Shown here in pieces: positions 48,057 through 56,141 of a DNA stretch of 64,000 bases. The stretch covers positions 1 to 64,000 of the forward strand of contig NZ_CP090836.1 in assembly GCF_021491915.1 (NCBI RefSeq). Reading direction: 5' to 3'. Every line of letters starts with the position of its first letter. Positions within the stretch are counted from its first letter, which is position 1. The position numbers and the translations under genes were made by a program. This DNA comes from Paracoccus everestensis. GTDB taxonomy: Bacteria; Pseudomonadota; Alphaproteobacteria; Rhodobacterales; Rhodobacteraceae. The notes beneath the pieces were generated by a model. That model was given only the letters and a program-made list of their open reading frames with translations, ran no database searches and was not told the DNA's origin.

Positions 48057-49285
48057 GTCCGTTTTCCGAAACGCGCCGGGGAAAAGGGCGCAAGGTCGAT
48101 GGGGGGCGTGGCCCCGGTCACAAGGTCAGCGACAATCCGCGCCGTGCCTGCCGATTGCGTCAGGCCCAGATGGCCATGGCCAAAGGCGCAGGTGACGTTC
48201 GGATTGCCGGGCAGCGGGCCGATGGCGGGAAGGCTGTCGGGCAGGGACGGACGGAAGCCCATCCATTGCGTGCCGCCGGTGGTGCGCAATCCCGGCAGGA
48301 AGGCTGCGGCCTTGTCCAGCATCGCCCGAGACCGCTTGAAGTTCGGGGGCAGGTCCAGCCCGCCCAGTTCGACCGCCCCGCCGACACGGATGCCCGAGGA
48401 CAGCTTCGTGACGACAAATCCGTGCCCGCCGAAGGTGACCTGGGTGCGCAGGTCGAAGGCGTCCCCGGGCAGCGTGGTGTTATAGCCGCGTTCGGTTTCC
48501 AGCGGGATGCGCACGCCCCGGCTGCGTGCCAGCCTGTGCGAAAAGGCCCCCGCCGCCAGAACCACCCGGCCCCGCATCGTCCCGCTGGCGGTCATGACGC
48601 CGTCATCGGTCAGGGCAGTCGCCTCGGCAATGACGATCCGCCCGCCACCCGCGCGGAAACGGTCAGCCAAGGCGACGGTATAGTCGCGCGGGTCGGCGAT
48701 GGAATACCAGCCAGGCGTGAATGTCCCATGGGTAAAGCGCAGTGCCAGGCCGGGCTGAACCTCGGCCATCTCCTCGGGTGTCATGTGCCGGAAGGCAATG
48801 CCGTGATCCGCGCGCGCCTGCCAGCCGGGCAAGGACGCGTCGAATTCCCGCTGGCCTTCATAAACCTGAAGATTGCCGTCCTTGCGCAACATCGCCTGGG
48901 TGCCGGTTGCCACCAGGAACGGTTCCAGTTCGGCCCTGGACAGATCCATCAGGGCCGTCTGGCCCTTGGTCGAGGCCGCGACGCGGGCGGGCGAACAGGC
49001 GCGCCAGAACCGCATCATCCAGGGCGCGATCCGCAACGCGTAGGCCGGCGGCACAGACAGCGGCCCCAGCGGATCCAGCAGCCAGCGGGGCGCCTTGCGC
49101 ATGATCCCGGGCGAGGCCAAGGGCAGGATGTCGGTAAAGGCAAATGCCCCCGCATTCCCGGCGGACGCCCCGGCAGCCGGGCCTTCGCGGTCGATCACCG
49201 TGACCGGCACGCCGCGCGCCTGCAAGGCCAGGGCGGCGGACAGGCCGACAACGCCCGCCCCGACAACGATCACGTCCGACATCAA
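48053..49285 (-). CDS. FAD-dependent D-amino acid dehydrogenase, likely D-hydroxyproline dehydrogenase
   Basis: A 410-residue DadA/DAO-type flavoenzyme. The FAD motif is VIVVGAGVVGLSAALALQARG, followed by SAGNAGAFAF. The C-terminal part has TGGTQWMGFRPSLPDSLPAIGPLPG and GHGHLGLTQSAGTARIV. It probably oxidises cis-4-hydroxy-D-proline to 4-hydroxy-delta-1-pyrroline-2-carboxylate. It overlaps both the ATPase gene (ATGA) and the epimerase gene, consistent with a coupled pathway. Confidence 0.87.
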   Translation of the reverse strand: MMSDVIVVGAGVVGLSAALALQARGVPVTVIDREGPAAGASAGNAGAFAFTDILPLASPGIMRKAPRWLLDPLGPLSVPPAYALRIAPWMMRFWRACSPARVAASTKGQTALMDLSRAELEPFLVATGTQAMLRKDGNLQVYEGQREFDASLPGWQARADHGIAFRHMTPEEMAEVQPGLALRFTHGTFTPGWYSIADPRDYTVALADRFRAGGGRIVIAEATALTDDGVMTASGTMRGRVVLAAGAFSHRLARSRGVRIPLETERGYNTTLPGDAFDLRTQVTFGGHGFVVTKLSSGIRVGGAVELGGLDLPPNFKRSRAMLDKAAAFLPGLRTTGGTQWMGFRPSLPDSLPAIGPLPGNPNVTCAFGHGHLGLTQSAGTARIVADLVTGATPPIDLAPFSPARFGKRT

Positions 49286-50004
49286 TGCGTGGCCGACAGG
49301 AATTTCTGCAATTCGGGATCCTTGGGCGCATTGAACAACTGTTCGGGGGGCGCGATTTCCGCCATGACGCCCTTGTGGAAAAAGGCCACGCGGTCGGATA
49401 CCTCGCGCGCGAATTTCATCTCGTGGGTGACGCAGATCATCGTCATCCCTTCGCGCGCCAGCATCCGCAAGGTGTCCAGAACCTCGCCCACCAACTGCGG
49501 GTCAAGGGCCGATGTCACCTCGTCGAACAGCATATAGTCGGGCGACATGGCAAGCGCCCGGGCAATCGCCATGCGCTGCTGCTGGCCGCCCGACAGGCGC
49601 GAGGGATAGACCTTCAGCTTGTCGCCCAGGCCCACGTGATCCAACTGCTTGACCGCCTCGGCCTCGGCTTCCGCCCTGGACCGTTTCAGCACCTTGACCT
49701 GGGCCAGCATGACGTTTTCCAGCACGGTCAGATGCGGAAAGGCGTTGAACTGCTGGAAGACGATGCCGATCTTGCGGCGCAGCTTGTTCAGGTCGGTGGA
49801 CCTGGCGTGAACAACGGTCCCGTCCACGGCGATCTTGCCGGAATCGATGGGTTCCAGCCCGTTGATGCAGGTCAGCAACGTCGATTTGCCCGACCCCGAT
49901 CCGCCGATGATCGTCACCACCTCGCCCTTTTGGACGGTCAGGTCGATGCCTTTGAGGACTTCCAGCGCGCCGAAGGACTTGCGGACGTTTTCGATCTCAA
50001 TCAT
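49282..50004 (-). CDS. Polar amino acid ABC transporter, ATP-binding protein
   Basis: A 240-residue ATPase of the GlnQ/HisP type. Walker A is [18 protein letters not shown], the signature is [18 protein letters not shown], and Walker B is YMLFDEVTSALDPQLVGE, which has Glu-Val in place of the usual Glu-Pro. The start at 50004 lies inside the 3' end of the permease gene (8-base overlap). It energises uptake with the two permeases and the binding protein. Hydroxyproline is the inferred substrate because of the operon. Confidence 0.93.
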   Translation of the reverse strand: MIEIENVRKSFGALEVLKGIDLTVQKGEVVTIIGGSGSGKSTLLTCINGLEPIDSGKIAVDGTVVHARSTDLNKLRRKIGIVFQQFNAFPHLTVLENVMLAQVKVLKRSRAEAEAEAVKQLDHVGLGDKLKVYPSRLSGGQQQRMAIARALAMSPDYMLFDEVTSALDPQLVGEVLDTLRMLAREGMTMICVTHEMKFAREVSDRVAFFHKGVMAEIAPPEQLFNAPKDPELQKFLSATH

Positions 50005-50650
50005 TGGACCACCGTTTTTCCAGATAGCCGCCGAACCGGGCCAGCGGGAACGAGATGACAAAATAGAAGGCCCCGCAGATCATCAGAAGCAGCAGCGGTT
50101 CTTGCAGGCGGGTGATCAGGATCTGGGTCGATTTCAGCAGTTCCGTCACCTGCACGATATAGACCAGCGCGGAATCCTTCATCACCCCAAGCGCCAGCCC
50201 GATCCAGGACGGCAAGGCCACGCGGGTTGCCAGCGGCAACACGATGTTGCGCATATCCTGGCCCCAAGTCATGCCCAGGGACCGCGCCGCACGCCGCGTC
50301 GTCACCGGCACCGCCTCGATCCCGCCGCGCACGATTTCCGAACAGAAGGCCGCCGTGTACAACGACAGGATGATGCAGGCGACCGTGAAGCCCGAGATGT
50401 TCAGCCGCAGGATCGTGCCCAAGAACGCATTGGCCAGAACAAGCTGGATCAACAGCGGGATCGACCGGAAGATGTCCAGCACAAAGGTCAGCGGCGCCGC
50501 CCAGATCGGGCCGACCTGATAGCGGAAGACGCCAAAGACGATGCCCAGAATGGTCCCCGCGATCACCGAGATCATCGTGACCACGATCGTGATGCCAGCG
50601 CCACGGGCCAGAAAGGCGAAATCGGCGGCGGTCAGTGCGGTATCGAACAT
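49997..50650 (-). CDS. Polar amino acid ABC transporter permease
   Basis: A 217-residue HisM/GlnP-type permease with about five hydrophobic segments. The EAA-like loop is EIVRGGIEAVPVTTRRAARSLGM, which touches the ATPase. It pairs with the next permease and overlaps the ATPase gene. It lies in the hydroxyproline operon. Confidence 0.92.
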   Translation of the reverse strand: MFDTALTAADFAFLARGAGITIVVTMISVIAGTILGIVFGVFRYQVGPIWAAPLTFVLDIFRSIPLLIQLVLANAFLGTILRLNISGFTVACIILSLYTAAFCSEIVRGGIEAVPVTTRRAARSLGMTWGQDMRNIVLPLATRVALPSWIGLALGVMKDSALVYIVQVTELLKSTQILITRLQEPLLLLMICGAFYFVISFPLARFGGYLEKRWSND

Positions 50651-50662
50651 GGCCAGACCCCT

Positions 50663-51328
50663 TCAATACCGGAACAGCCGGGCAGCGATCAGCCGCGCGC
50701 CAAGGGTGATGACCTTTGTGATCACGTAAAAGATCAAGGCGGCCAGGGCGAACAATTCGAAGGTGCGGAAGGTCAGCGCGTTCAGATCCTGCGTCACGCC
50801 ATACAGGTCGCTGTTCATGCCGACCGTGACGCCCAGGGACGTCATCAGGATTGCCCAGACCATCTGGTTGGTCATCGGCAGAAAGGCAATGCGCAGCATC
50901 TGCGGCAACACGACATAGCGGAAGGCCCCGCCCTGGCCAAAGCCCAGAGACCGCGCGGCGCGGGCCTGGGTGTCGGGAATGGCCTTCAGCGCGCCGCGAA
51001 AATTCTCGGTCAGATAGCCTGCGTTGTTGAAGGTGATGCCCAGCAGGATCGAGGCAAAAGGCGAAAGGTGGATGCCGAAGCTGCCCAACCCGAAATGCGC
51101 CATGTAGATCTGGAACAGGGCGGGGGTGTTGCGCGCAACCTCGACCCAGGTCTTCGAGACAGCGGACAGAACCCGCACGCCCGACAGCCGGAACATGGTC
51201 AGCACGATCGCAAGCCCGATGCCGATCACCATCGACAGGATGGCGATCTGCATGGTCACAAGCGCGCCATCCAGCATCTGCGGAAGCCGGGCAAGCGCCT
51301 GTTTCCATTGGAAGGTATAGTTGAACAT
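50663..51328 (-). CDS. Polar amino acid ABC transporter permease
   Basis: A 221-residue permease of the same family, with EAA-like loop ENFRGALKAIPDTQARAARSLGF and the N-terminal block LAIVLTMFRLSGVRVLS. It forms the heterodimeric channel with the product of 49997-50650. A strong hairpin separates it from the binding-protein gene upstream. Confidence 0.92.
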   Translation of the reverse strand: MFNYTFQWKQALARLPQMLDGALVTMQIAILSMVIGIGLAIVLTMFRLSGVRVLSAVSKTWVEVARNTPALFQIYMAHFGLGSFGIHLSPFASILLGITFNNAGYLTENFRGALKAIPDTQARAARSLGFGQGGAFRYVVLPQMLRIAFLPMTNQMVWAILMTSLGVTVGMNSDLYGVTQDLNALTFRTFELFALAALIFYVITKVITLGARLIAARLFRY

Positions 51329-51354
51329 GGGCCGTCCCGCGGCTGCTGCAAGGT

Positions 51355-51387
51355 GTCAGGGCGGTGCGGCACCTGCGCCGCCCTGAC
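51355..51387 (-). other. Stem-loop between binding-protein and permease genes
   Basis: GTCAGGGCGG (51355-51364) pairs with CCGCCCTGAC (51378-51387), and a further wobble and pairs extend it. No T tract follows on the minus strand. Such hairpins often stabilise the binding-protein part of the transcript so that more of it is made than of the permeases. Confidence 0.6.
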
Positions 51388-51393
51388 GGGTTT

Positions 51394-52206
51394 TCAGCGA
51401 TAGATGCCGGGAACGGTCAGATCGGCAGGCTCGCCCTCGCCCACCCATTTTGCATAAAGTTCGGCATAGCGTCCGGTGCGGACCTGCTGGTTCACGAACA
51501 GGTTCAGGTAATTGATAAGCCCGTATTCCTCGCGCATCGTGAACAGCGCCACATAGTCGGGGACCATCGGCGCCTTGTCGATGATCTTGATGCCGGGGAA
51601 ATTGCCCGAAGCGACGTTGGCATTCGCGACCTCGACCGTGGAAACCGTCGCGTCAAGCTGCCCCTGGCTCAGCGCCAGGAAAACGTCGGCTTGCGTTTGA
51701 TACGGACGGAAGGTGCCCTCGCCCCATTCGTTGATCTGCTTTTCCAGCCAGATCGCCTCATAGGTGCCGGCGGTGGCCCCGACGGTCTTGCCCTTCATGT
51801 CTTCCCAGGTCGACATCTCGACGCCCTCGTTCCCGACGACGGCGTTTTCAAAGGCATAGTAGGGAATCGACATGCCGACCGTCTTGGCCCGCTCCAGCGT
51901 GTCCGAGGTCGAGGCGACGCCCACGTCCACGCGGCCCGACATCAGCGCGGGGATCCGTTCGGGAAAGGGGGTTTCCACGATCTCGGCCGTGACGCCCAGG
52001 GCGGCGGCCAGGTCGTTGCAATAATCCACGTCGAAGCCGATGGGATTGTTGCTGTCGTCGCGCATCCCCATCGGCGGGAAATCCAGCACCACGGCGCAGC
52101 GCAGCGTGCCCGACGAGATGATGTCGTCCAGCTTGTCGGCATGGGCCGGCGCGGCCAGGGCGGCCGTTGTCGCCAGCAGGCCAAGGGCCCGTGTGGTCTT
52201 TGTCAT
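51394..52206 (-). CDS. Amino acid ABC transporter substrate-binding protein
   Basis: A 270-residue family-3 binding protein. It has a signal peptide (LGLLATTAALAAPAHA), then DIISSGTLRCAVVLDFPPMGMRDDSNNPIGFDVDYCNDLAAALG and the lobe-closing block LMSGRVDVGVASTSDT. It is the first gene of the operon that ends with aconitase X. An AGGAGA ribosome-binding site supports the start at 52206. The probable ligand is a hydroxyproline, by context only. Confidence 0.92.
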   Translation of the reverse strand: MTKTTRALGLLATTAALAAPAHADKLDDIISSGTLRCAVVLDFPPMGMRDDSNNPIGFDVDYCNDLAAALGVTAEIVETPFPERIPALMSGRVDVGVASTSDTLERAKTVGMSIPYYAFENAVVGNEGVEMSTWEDMKGKTVGATAGTYEAIWLEKQINEWGEGTFRPYQTQADVFLALSQGQLDATVSTVEVANANVASGNFPGIKIIDKAPMVPDYVALFTMREEYGLINYLNLFVNQQVRTGRYAELYAKWVGEGEPADLTVPGIYR

Positions 52207-52302
52207 GGTTTTCTCCTGTCGGTGATGGGCCGGCCTATGCTGGCCGATTCCTTGCTTGCCACTATTCATAGGATGGAAGGGCATGGCAAATTAAAAATAC
52301 AA

Positions 52303-52314
52303 ACAGTATACAAA
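52303..52314. promoter_or_regulatory. Candidate GntR operator between binding-protein and reductase genes
   Basis: On the minus strand TTTGTATACTGT is a near-palindrome around GTATAC (52306-52311). A second TTTGTAT half-site follows about ten bases later. The same TTGTxxAC core recurs at 54468 and 55219. It lies in the divergent promoter region of the uptake operon and the reductase gene. Confidence 0.5.
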
Positions 52315-52359
52315 TATTGCGCAAGGACATCACGGTCTGGAGTCATGCAGGAGGATGAG

Positions 52360-53391
52360 ATGGACGAAACAGTATCGGTCGAAACGCTGCGTCAAAGGAT
52401 CGAACGGATCTTTCTGCGCGCGGGAATGCATGAGGGCCAGGCCGCGCCCTTGTCCCGTGTCATTGCGGCGGGCGAACGCGACGGCTGCAAGTCGCATGGC
52501 ATCTACCGGATCGAAGGCATCTTGCGCACCTTGAAGGCGGGCAAGGTATCGGGTTCGGCGGAACCTGTGCTGCAGGCGGCGGCTGGCGATGCCATTGTCC
52601 GCGTGAATGCCGGGGGCGGGTTTTCGAACGCGGCTTTCGAACTGGGCCTGCCGGTCCTGGCGGATCGCGCGAAAGACCTGGGGCTTGCCGCCCTGGTGGT
52701 GAATGATTGCGTCCATTTCGCGGCCCTTTGGCCCGAGGTCGAAGCCGTGACCGCCCACAGGCTTGCGGTTCTTGTGATGTGCCCCAGCTATGCCAGCGTG
52801 GCGCCTGCCGGGGGCAACCAGCCGTTGCTGGGCACGAACCCGCTTGCCTTCGGCTGGCCCCGGACGGGCCGCCATCCCTATGTCTTTGACTTCGCCACCT
52901 CGGTTGCGGCACGCGGAGAGATCGAACTGCACCGCCGCGCCGGAAAGCCCCTGCCCGATGGCTGGGCCATCGACCTGCAGGGCCAGCCCACGACCGATCC
53001 CGATGCGGCCCTGGCGGGCGCGATGCTGCCTTTTGGCGGACACAAGGGGTCGGCCATCGGGACGATGATCGAATTGCTGGCAGGGATCATGATCGGCGAC
53101 CTGACCAGCCCCGAGGTGCTGGATTTCCTGGGCACGACGGCGCTTGCGCCTTTTCATGGCGAACTGATCCTGGCGATGTGCCCTGACAAATTCGCCGCCG
53201 GCCGGACAGGCGACCCCTTTGCGCGGGCCGAAGTGCTGTTCGAGGCGATCCAGGGCCAGGGCGCCCGCCTGCCCTCGCAACGCCGTTTCGCGGCTCGTGC
53301 CAAGGCGGAAGCCCAGGGGATCGACCTGACCGGCGCAGAGGTTGCGCAAATGGACCGCTTTCTGGCGCTTGGACTGGACGCGGTCGCCTGA
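52360..53391 (+). CDS. Malate/lactate dehydrogenase-family reductase, likely delta-1-pyrroline-2-carboxylate reductase
   Basis: A 343-residue protein of the Ldh2/YbiC fold, a NAD(P)H-binding family unrelated to ordinary Rossmann dehydrogenases. Characteristic blocks are ERDGCKSHGIYRIEG, VNDCVHFAALWPEV, LGTNPLAFGWP, FDFATSVAARGEIEL and MLPFGGHKGSAIGTMIELLAGI. In hydroxyproline clusters such enzymes reduce delta-1-pyrroline-2-carboxylate, the product of aconitase X, to L-proline. The start MDETVSVETL at 52360 has an AGGAGG ribosome-binding site; a longer frame from 51364 is a shadow. It is divergent from the uptake operon. Confidence 0.85.
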   Translation: MDETVSVETLRQRIERIFLRAGMHEGQAAPLSRVIAAGERDGCKSHGIYRIEGILRTLKAGKVSGSAEPVLQAAAGDAIVRVNAGGGFSNAAFELGLPVLADRAKDLGLAALVVNDCVHFAALWPEVEAVTAHRLAVLVMCPSYASVAPAGGNQPLLGTNPLAFGWPRTGRHPYVFDFATSVAARGEIELHRRAGKPLPDGWAIDLQGQPTTDPDAALAGAMLPFGGHKGSAIGTMIELLAGIMIGDLTSPEVLDFLGTTALAPFHGELILAMCPDKFAAGRTGDPFARAEVLFEAIQGQGARLPSQRRFAARAKAEAQGIDLTGAEVAQMDRFLALGLDAVA

Positions 53392-53396
53392 CGAAT

Positions 53397-53421
53397 AAGG
53401 CCCCCGGTTTCCGGGGGCCTT
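53397..53421. terminator. Bidirectional terminator between convergent genes
   Basis: AAGGCCCCCGG-TTT-CCGGGGGCCTT is an 11-bp perfect stem with a 3-base loop, sitting between the 3' ends of the reductase gene and the DapA-like gene. There is only a short T tract on either side, but the stem is very strong. Confidence 0.75.
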
Positions 53422-53428
53422 GAGCAGG

Positions 53429-54391
53429 TCAGGGCTTGCAGGCCTGGACCGCGCCGGGAAGCGCGCTCCATTCCCCGTACCAGACCTTGAACTGATGGAG
53501 CTGCCGTTCGGCCCAGCCCCGCTGGCTGGGGGTCAATTCATCCGTTTCGTTGAAGTGCAGCGCGTATTCGGCGTCGCCCTGCAGCACCATCATGTGCTTG
53601 TAATACAGGACCAGATCGGTCCCTTCGTCCCAGGACGACAGGACCTCCAGCGCCTCGCTCATTTCCTTGGCGCGGGCACGGGCGTCCAGATCGCCCCCGG
53701 CCGCCGCCTTGGAAAGCGCCACGAAATGCAGGATCTCGTGCGGGATGACGTTGCCGATGCCGGTGATCGTGCCGGTGGCGCCGCATTTGACATAGCCGTG
53801 GTAAACGCCGGTGTCGACCCCTGCCATCAGGATCACGCCGTCATCCGCACTGGTGATGTGTTCGGCTGCATAGGTCATGGCGCGGGCACCGCCGAATTCC
53901 TTGAAACCCACCAGGTTCGGATGATCGGCCCGCAGGGCAAAGAACAGGTCTGCCTTGGTTTCAAAGCCGTAGTAAGGGCTGTTATAGATGACGGCGGGAA
54001 GGTCGGGCGCAGCCGCCAGGATCGCCTTGAAATGATGGCGCTGCGCGGTGGCCGACAGGCCGCGCGACAGCACCCGCGGGATCACCATCAGCCCCGCCGC
54101 GCCGACTTTCTGTGCATGGGCCGCATGGGCCACTGCCAGGGCGGAATTGACCGCGCCCGTGCCCACGATCACCGGGATCCCCGCGCCGACCAGACGTTCC
54201 ACCCCTTCCATCCGCTGCGCATCGGTCAGCAGCGGCCAGTCGCCCATGGACCCGCAGTAAACGACCGCCGACATTCCCGCCGCGATCAGTTCTTGGGCTT
54301 TGCGCACAAGCGCGTCGTAATCGGGGCTGCGATCGGGGGTGCAGGGCGTCATCAGCGCGGGAATGACGCCGGTGAAGATCTGGGTGTTCAT
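53429..54391 (-). CDS. DapA-family protein, likely 4-hydroxy-delta-1-pyrroline-2-carboxylate deaminase
   Basis: A 320-residue class I aldolase-type barrel of the DHDPS/NAL family. Key positions are VVYCGSMGDWPLLTD (where DHDPS has GTTGE), IYNSPYYGF (catalytic Tyr) and NLVGFKEFGG (Schiff-base Lys). In hydroxyproline catabolism this family includes the deaminase that turns 4-hydroxy-delta-1-pyrroline-2-carboxylate into alpha-ketoglutarate semialdehyde. Context strongly suggests this, but another aldolase activity is possible. It is read after the GntR gene, with an operator-like palindrome between them. Confidence 0.82.
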   Translation of the reverse strand: MNTQIFTGVIPALMTPCTPDRSPDYDALVRKAQELIAAGMSAVVYCGSMGDWPLLTDAQRMEGVERLVGAGIPVIVGTGAVNSALAVAHAAHAQKVGAAGLMVIPRVLSRGLSATAQRHHFKAILAAAPDLPAVIYNSPYYGFETKADLFFALRADHPNLVGFKEFGGARAMTYAAEHITSADDGVILMAGVDTGVYHGYVKCGATGTITGIGNVIPHEILHFVALSKAAAGGDLDARARAKEMSEALEVLSSWDEGTDLVLYYKHMMVLQGDAEYALHFNETDELTPSQRGWAERQLHQFKVWYGEWSALPGAVQACKP

Positions 54392-54467
54392 GGGAAATCC
54401 TTTTCGACGGACAGGCAGACGGCATCGCGGCCGATTCTCTCAACGGCAATCTAGCATTTGCATTTTA

Positions 54468-54479
54468 TTTGTCGACAAG
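54468..54479. promoter_or_regulatory. Candidate GntR operator upstream of the DapA-like gene
   Basis: TTGTCGACAA (54469-54478) is a perfect 10-bp palindrome. It lies in the gap between the GntR gene and the DapA-like gene, about 80 bases from the latter's start. The same motif with one change occurs upstream of the GntR gene, and a related one at 52303-52314. Confidence 0.55.
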
Positions 54480-54490
54480 AATCCGGCGAG

Positions 54491-55189
54491 CTACAGGCCG
54501 ATGGTCTGCCGTTCATCCCGTGCCAGGAAATGCTGGATTTGCCGGATGATCTGGTCGGCATGGGTCTTGGCCAGCCGGTCGCACAGTTCGGTATCGCGGG
54601 CGGTGATGGCGTCGATGATGTCTTCGTGTTCCTGGACGATTTCGGGGGGCAGGCGATCGTTGAAGGACTGGTAATACAGCCGCAGCAGGCGCCGGCCTTC
54701 GTCCAGGATGCGCAAGAACAGGCTGGCATAATATGGATTGCGTCCAGCCTCGGCGATGGCCGCGTGGAAATCGCGGTTGGAGGCGATCATTCCCAGCGCG
54801 TCCTGGGCCGCCACGGCAGCGGCAAAGCGGGCCTGATGCGTGCGGATCGTCTTGAGATCGGCAGGGCGGTGATAGGTCGCGGCAAGTCGCGTGGTCACGC
54901 GGTACATCAACGTCATCGCATCGAAAAAGGTGTGCAGGTTCAGGAAGTCGATGTTGGCGACCATGGTCGAGCGGTTGGGAAGGGTTTCCACCAGCCCCTC
55001 GCCCGCCAACCGCACCAAGGCTTCCCGGATGGGGGTGCGCGACATCCCAAAGCGCTCGGCCAGCTGCACTTCGTCGATAGGACTGCCGGGCAGCAGCACC
55101 AGATCCAGGATCTCGTCGCGCAGCTGGTCATAGACCAGCTTGACGCCTGACCCACGCCTGCGTTCGGGAAAGCCGCCGGTTTCTGCCAT
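54491..55189 (-). CDS. GntR family regulator, FCD (FadR) type
   Basis: A 232-residue regulator with an N-terminal winged helix (LRDEILDLVLLPGSPIDEVQLAERFGMSRTPIREALVRLAGEGLVE) and an FCD domain (about residues 90-220) with metal-binding His in the helices (RDFHAAIAEAG, DIIDAITARDTELCDRLAKTHADQI). It probably represses the hydroxyproline genes until a pathway compound binds. Palindromes TTGTCGAC lie on both sides of the gene, suggesting self-control. Confidence 0.88.
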   Translation of the reverse strand: MAETGGFPERRRGSGVKLVYDQLRDEILDLVLLPGSPIDEVQLAERFGMSRTPIREALVRLAGEGLVETLPNRSTMVANIDFLNLHTFFDAMTLMYRVTTRLAATYHRPADLKTIRTHQARFAAAVAAQDALGMIASNRDFHAAIAEAGRNPYYASLFLRILDEGRRLLRLYYQSFNDRLPPEIVQEHEDIIDAITARDTELCDRLAKTHADQIIRQIQHFLARDERQTIGL

Positions 55190-55218
55190 CGATCCGTTCT
55201 CCGAAATGCGCCATCAGG

Positions 55219-55230
55219 ATTGTCGACATC
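55219..55230. promoter_or_regulatory. Candidate GntR autoregulatory operator
   Basis: ATTGTCGACATC, with the core TTGTCGACA, lies 30 bases before the GntR start and matches the palindrome at 54468-54479 in nine bases. It may let the regulator control its own gene. Confidence 0.5.
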
Positions 55231-55466
55231 ATAAATACACTTTGTGCTTTTGCAGATCAATCGGGATGGTCCGGTGGTCGGGACGATCCGGGCCGGGTCA
55301 CCGTGCCGGCGACCCTTTTTGACAAGTTTCATGGGCCTTGGGTGCCACCGATGCATGGACCTCTGCGCCCAGCGGACTGGACATTGGTCCGATCCGCCAG
55401 AAGGCGATCCGTGGTTCAATTCAGGGATGTCTCCGGGCCTTTGGCCCATCATGAAAGGATATGTCC

Positions 55467-56087
55467 ATGCGTATGCAACCATCTTTCCCGTCTCGTCCGG
55501 CTGGATCGCGGCTGATGCTGCTGTTTCTTGCCGGGACGGCAATAGCCATGCCGGTCGCCCCTGATTTCAACCATGGTGCCTTTCCGACGCTTTCCCCGGC
55601 TTTCGCCCATGCCCGTGGAGGGGATGACAGCGGGGGCGACAACGGCGGGCATGGCCGCGGGGGGGATGACAATGGGGGCGATGGTGGCGGACATGGCCGT
55701 GGCGGTGACGACAGCGGCGGACGCGGCAGAGGCGGCGATGATCGTGGCGGCGACGACAGCGGCGGGCGCGGCAGGGGCGGCGATGACAAGGGCAGCGATG
55801 ACCGGGGCGGCGATCGGGGGCGCGGCCGGGGCAGTGACGATGCCAGAAACGACGATCATGGCCGGGGACGCGGGCGGGACGATGGGCGCAATCCCGGCAC
55901 CGTCGGCGACCGCACGCCTGCGCGCGCCGAAAGCTCGTCGCGGGGAATCGAGGTGACCTATGCGGACGGCTGGAAGGAAGAAGTCGAAAACGGCCGGTAC
56001 GAGTTGAAGGACGCCCGGAACCGCACGGTGGTCGAGCGTGCGGCGACCCGGCAGGACTATGACCGTCTGGGTGCCATCGCCCGCTGA
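55467..56087 (+). CDS. Secreted Asp/Gly/Arg-rich repeat protein
   Basis: A 206-residue protein with a signal-like hydrophobic stretch (LMLLFLAGTAIAMPV). About 90 residues of imperfect repeats follow (GGDDSGG, GHGRGGDD, GGRGRGGDD), dense in Asp pairs and Gly, then a short folded end (GIEVTYADGWKEEVENGRYELKDA). No named family is recognised. The Asp-rich repeats might bind metal ions, which is inference. The start MRMQPSFP at 55467 has GAAAGGA seven bases upstream. It ends in a terminator that overlaps the convergent response-regulator gene. Confidence 0.72.
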   Translation: MRMQPSFPSRPAGSRLMLLFLAGTAIAMPVAPDFNHGAFPTLSPAFAHARGGDDSGGDNGGHGRGGDDNGGDGGGHGRGGDDSGGRGRGGDDRGGDDSGGRGRGGDDKGSDDRGGDRGRGRGSDDARNDDHGRGRGRDDGRNPGTVGDRTPARAESSSRGIEVTYADGWKEEVENGRYELKDARNRTVVERAATRQDYDRLGAIAR

Positions 56088-56108
56088 ACGTCCTGAAACA
56101 TGACGCCA

Positions 56109-56141
56109 GGGGCGACGGTCAGCCGTCGCCCCATCGTTTTT
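56109..56141 (+). terminator. Rho-independent terminator of the repeat-protein gene
   Basis: GGGGCGACGG-TCAG-CCGTCGCCCC is a perfect 10-bp stem with a 4-base loop, followed after ATCG by TTTTT. It starts 21 bases after the stop and overlaps the 3' end of the response-regulator gene. Confidence 0.88.

Noticed and set aside
51364..52359. Long N-terminal extension of the pyrroline-carboxylate reductase frame
   Set aside because: It runs opposite to the binding-protein gene and through the promoter region. The family N-terminus and an AGGAGG site both place the start at 52360.
55618..55860. Direct repeats resembling a CRISPR array
   Set aside because: The repeats are short, imperfect, in frame and encode a Gly/Asp/Arg protein with a signal sequence; there are no unique spacers of fixed length.
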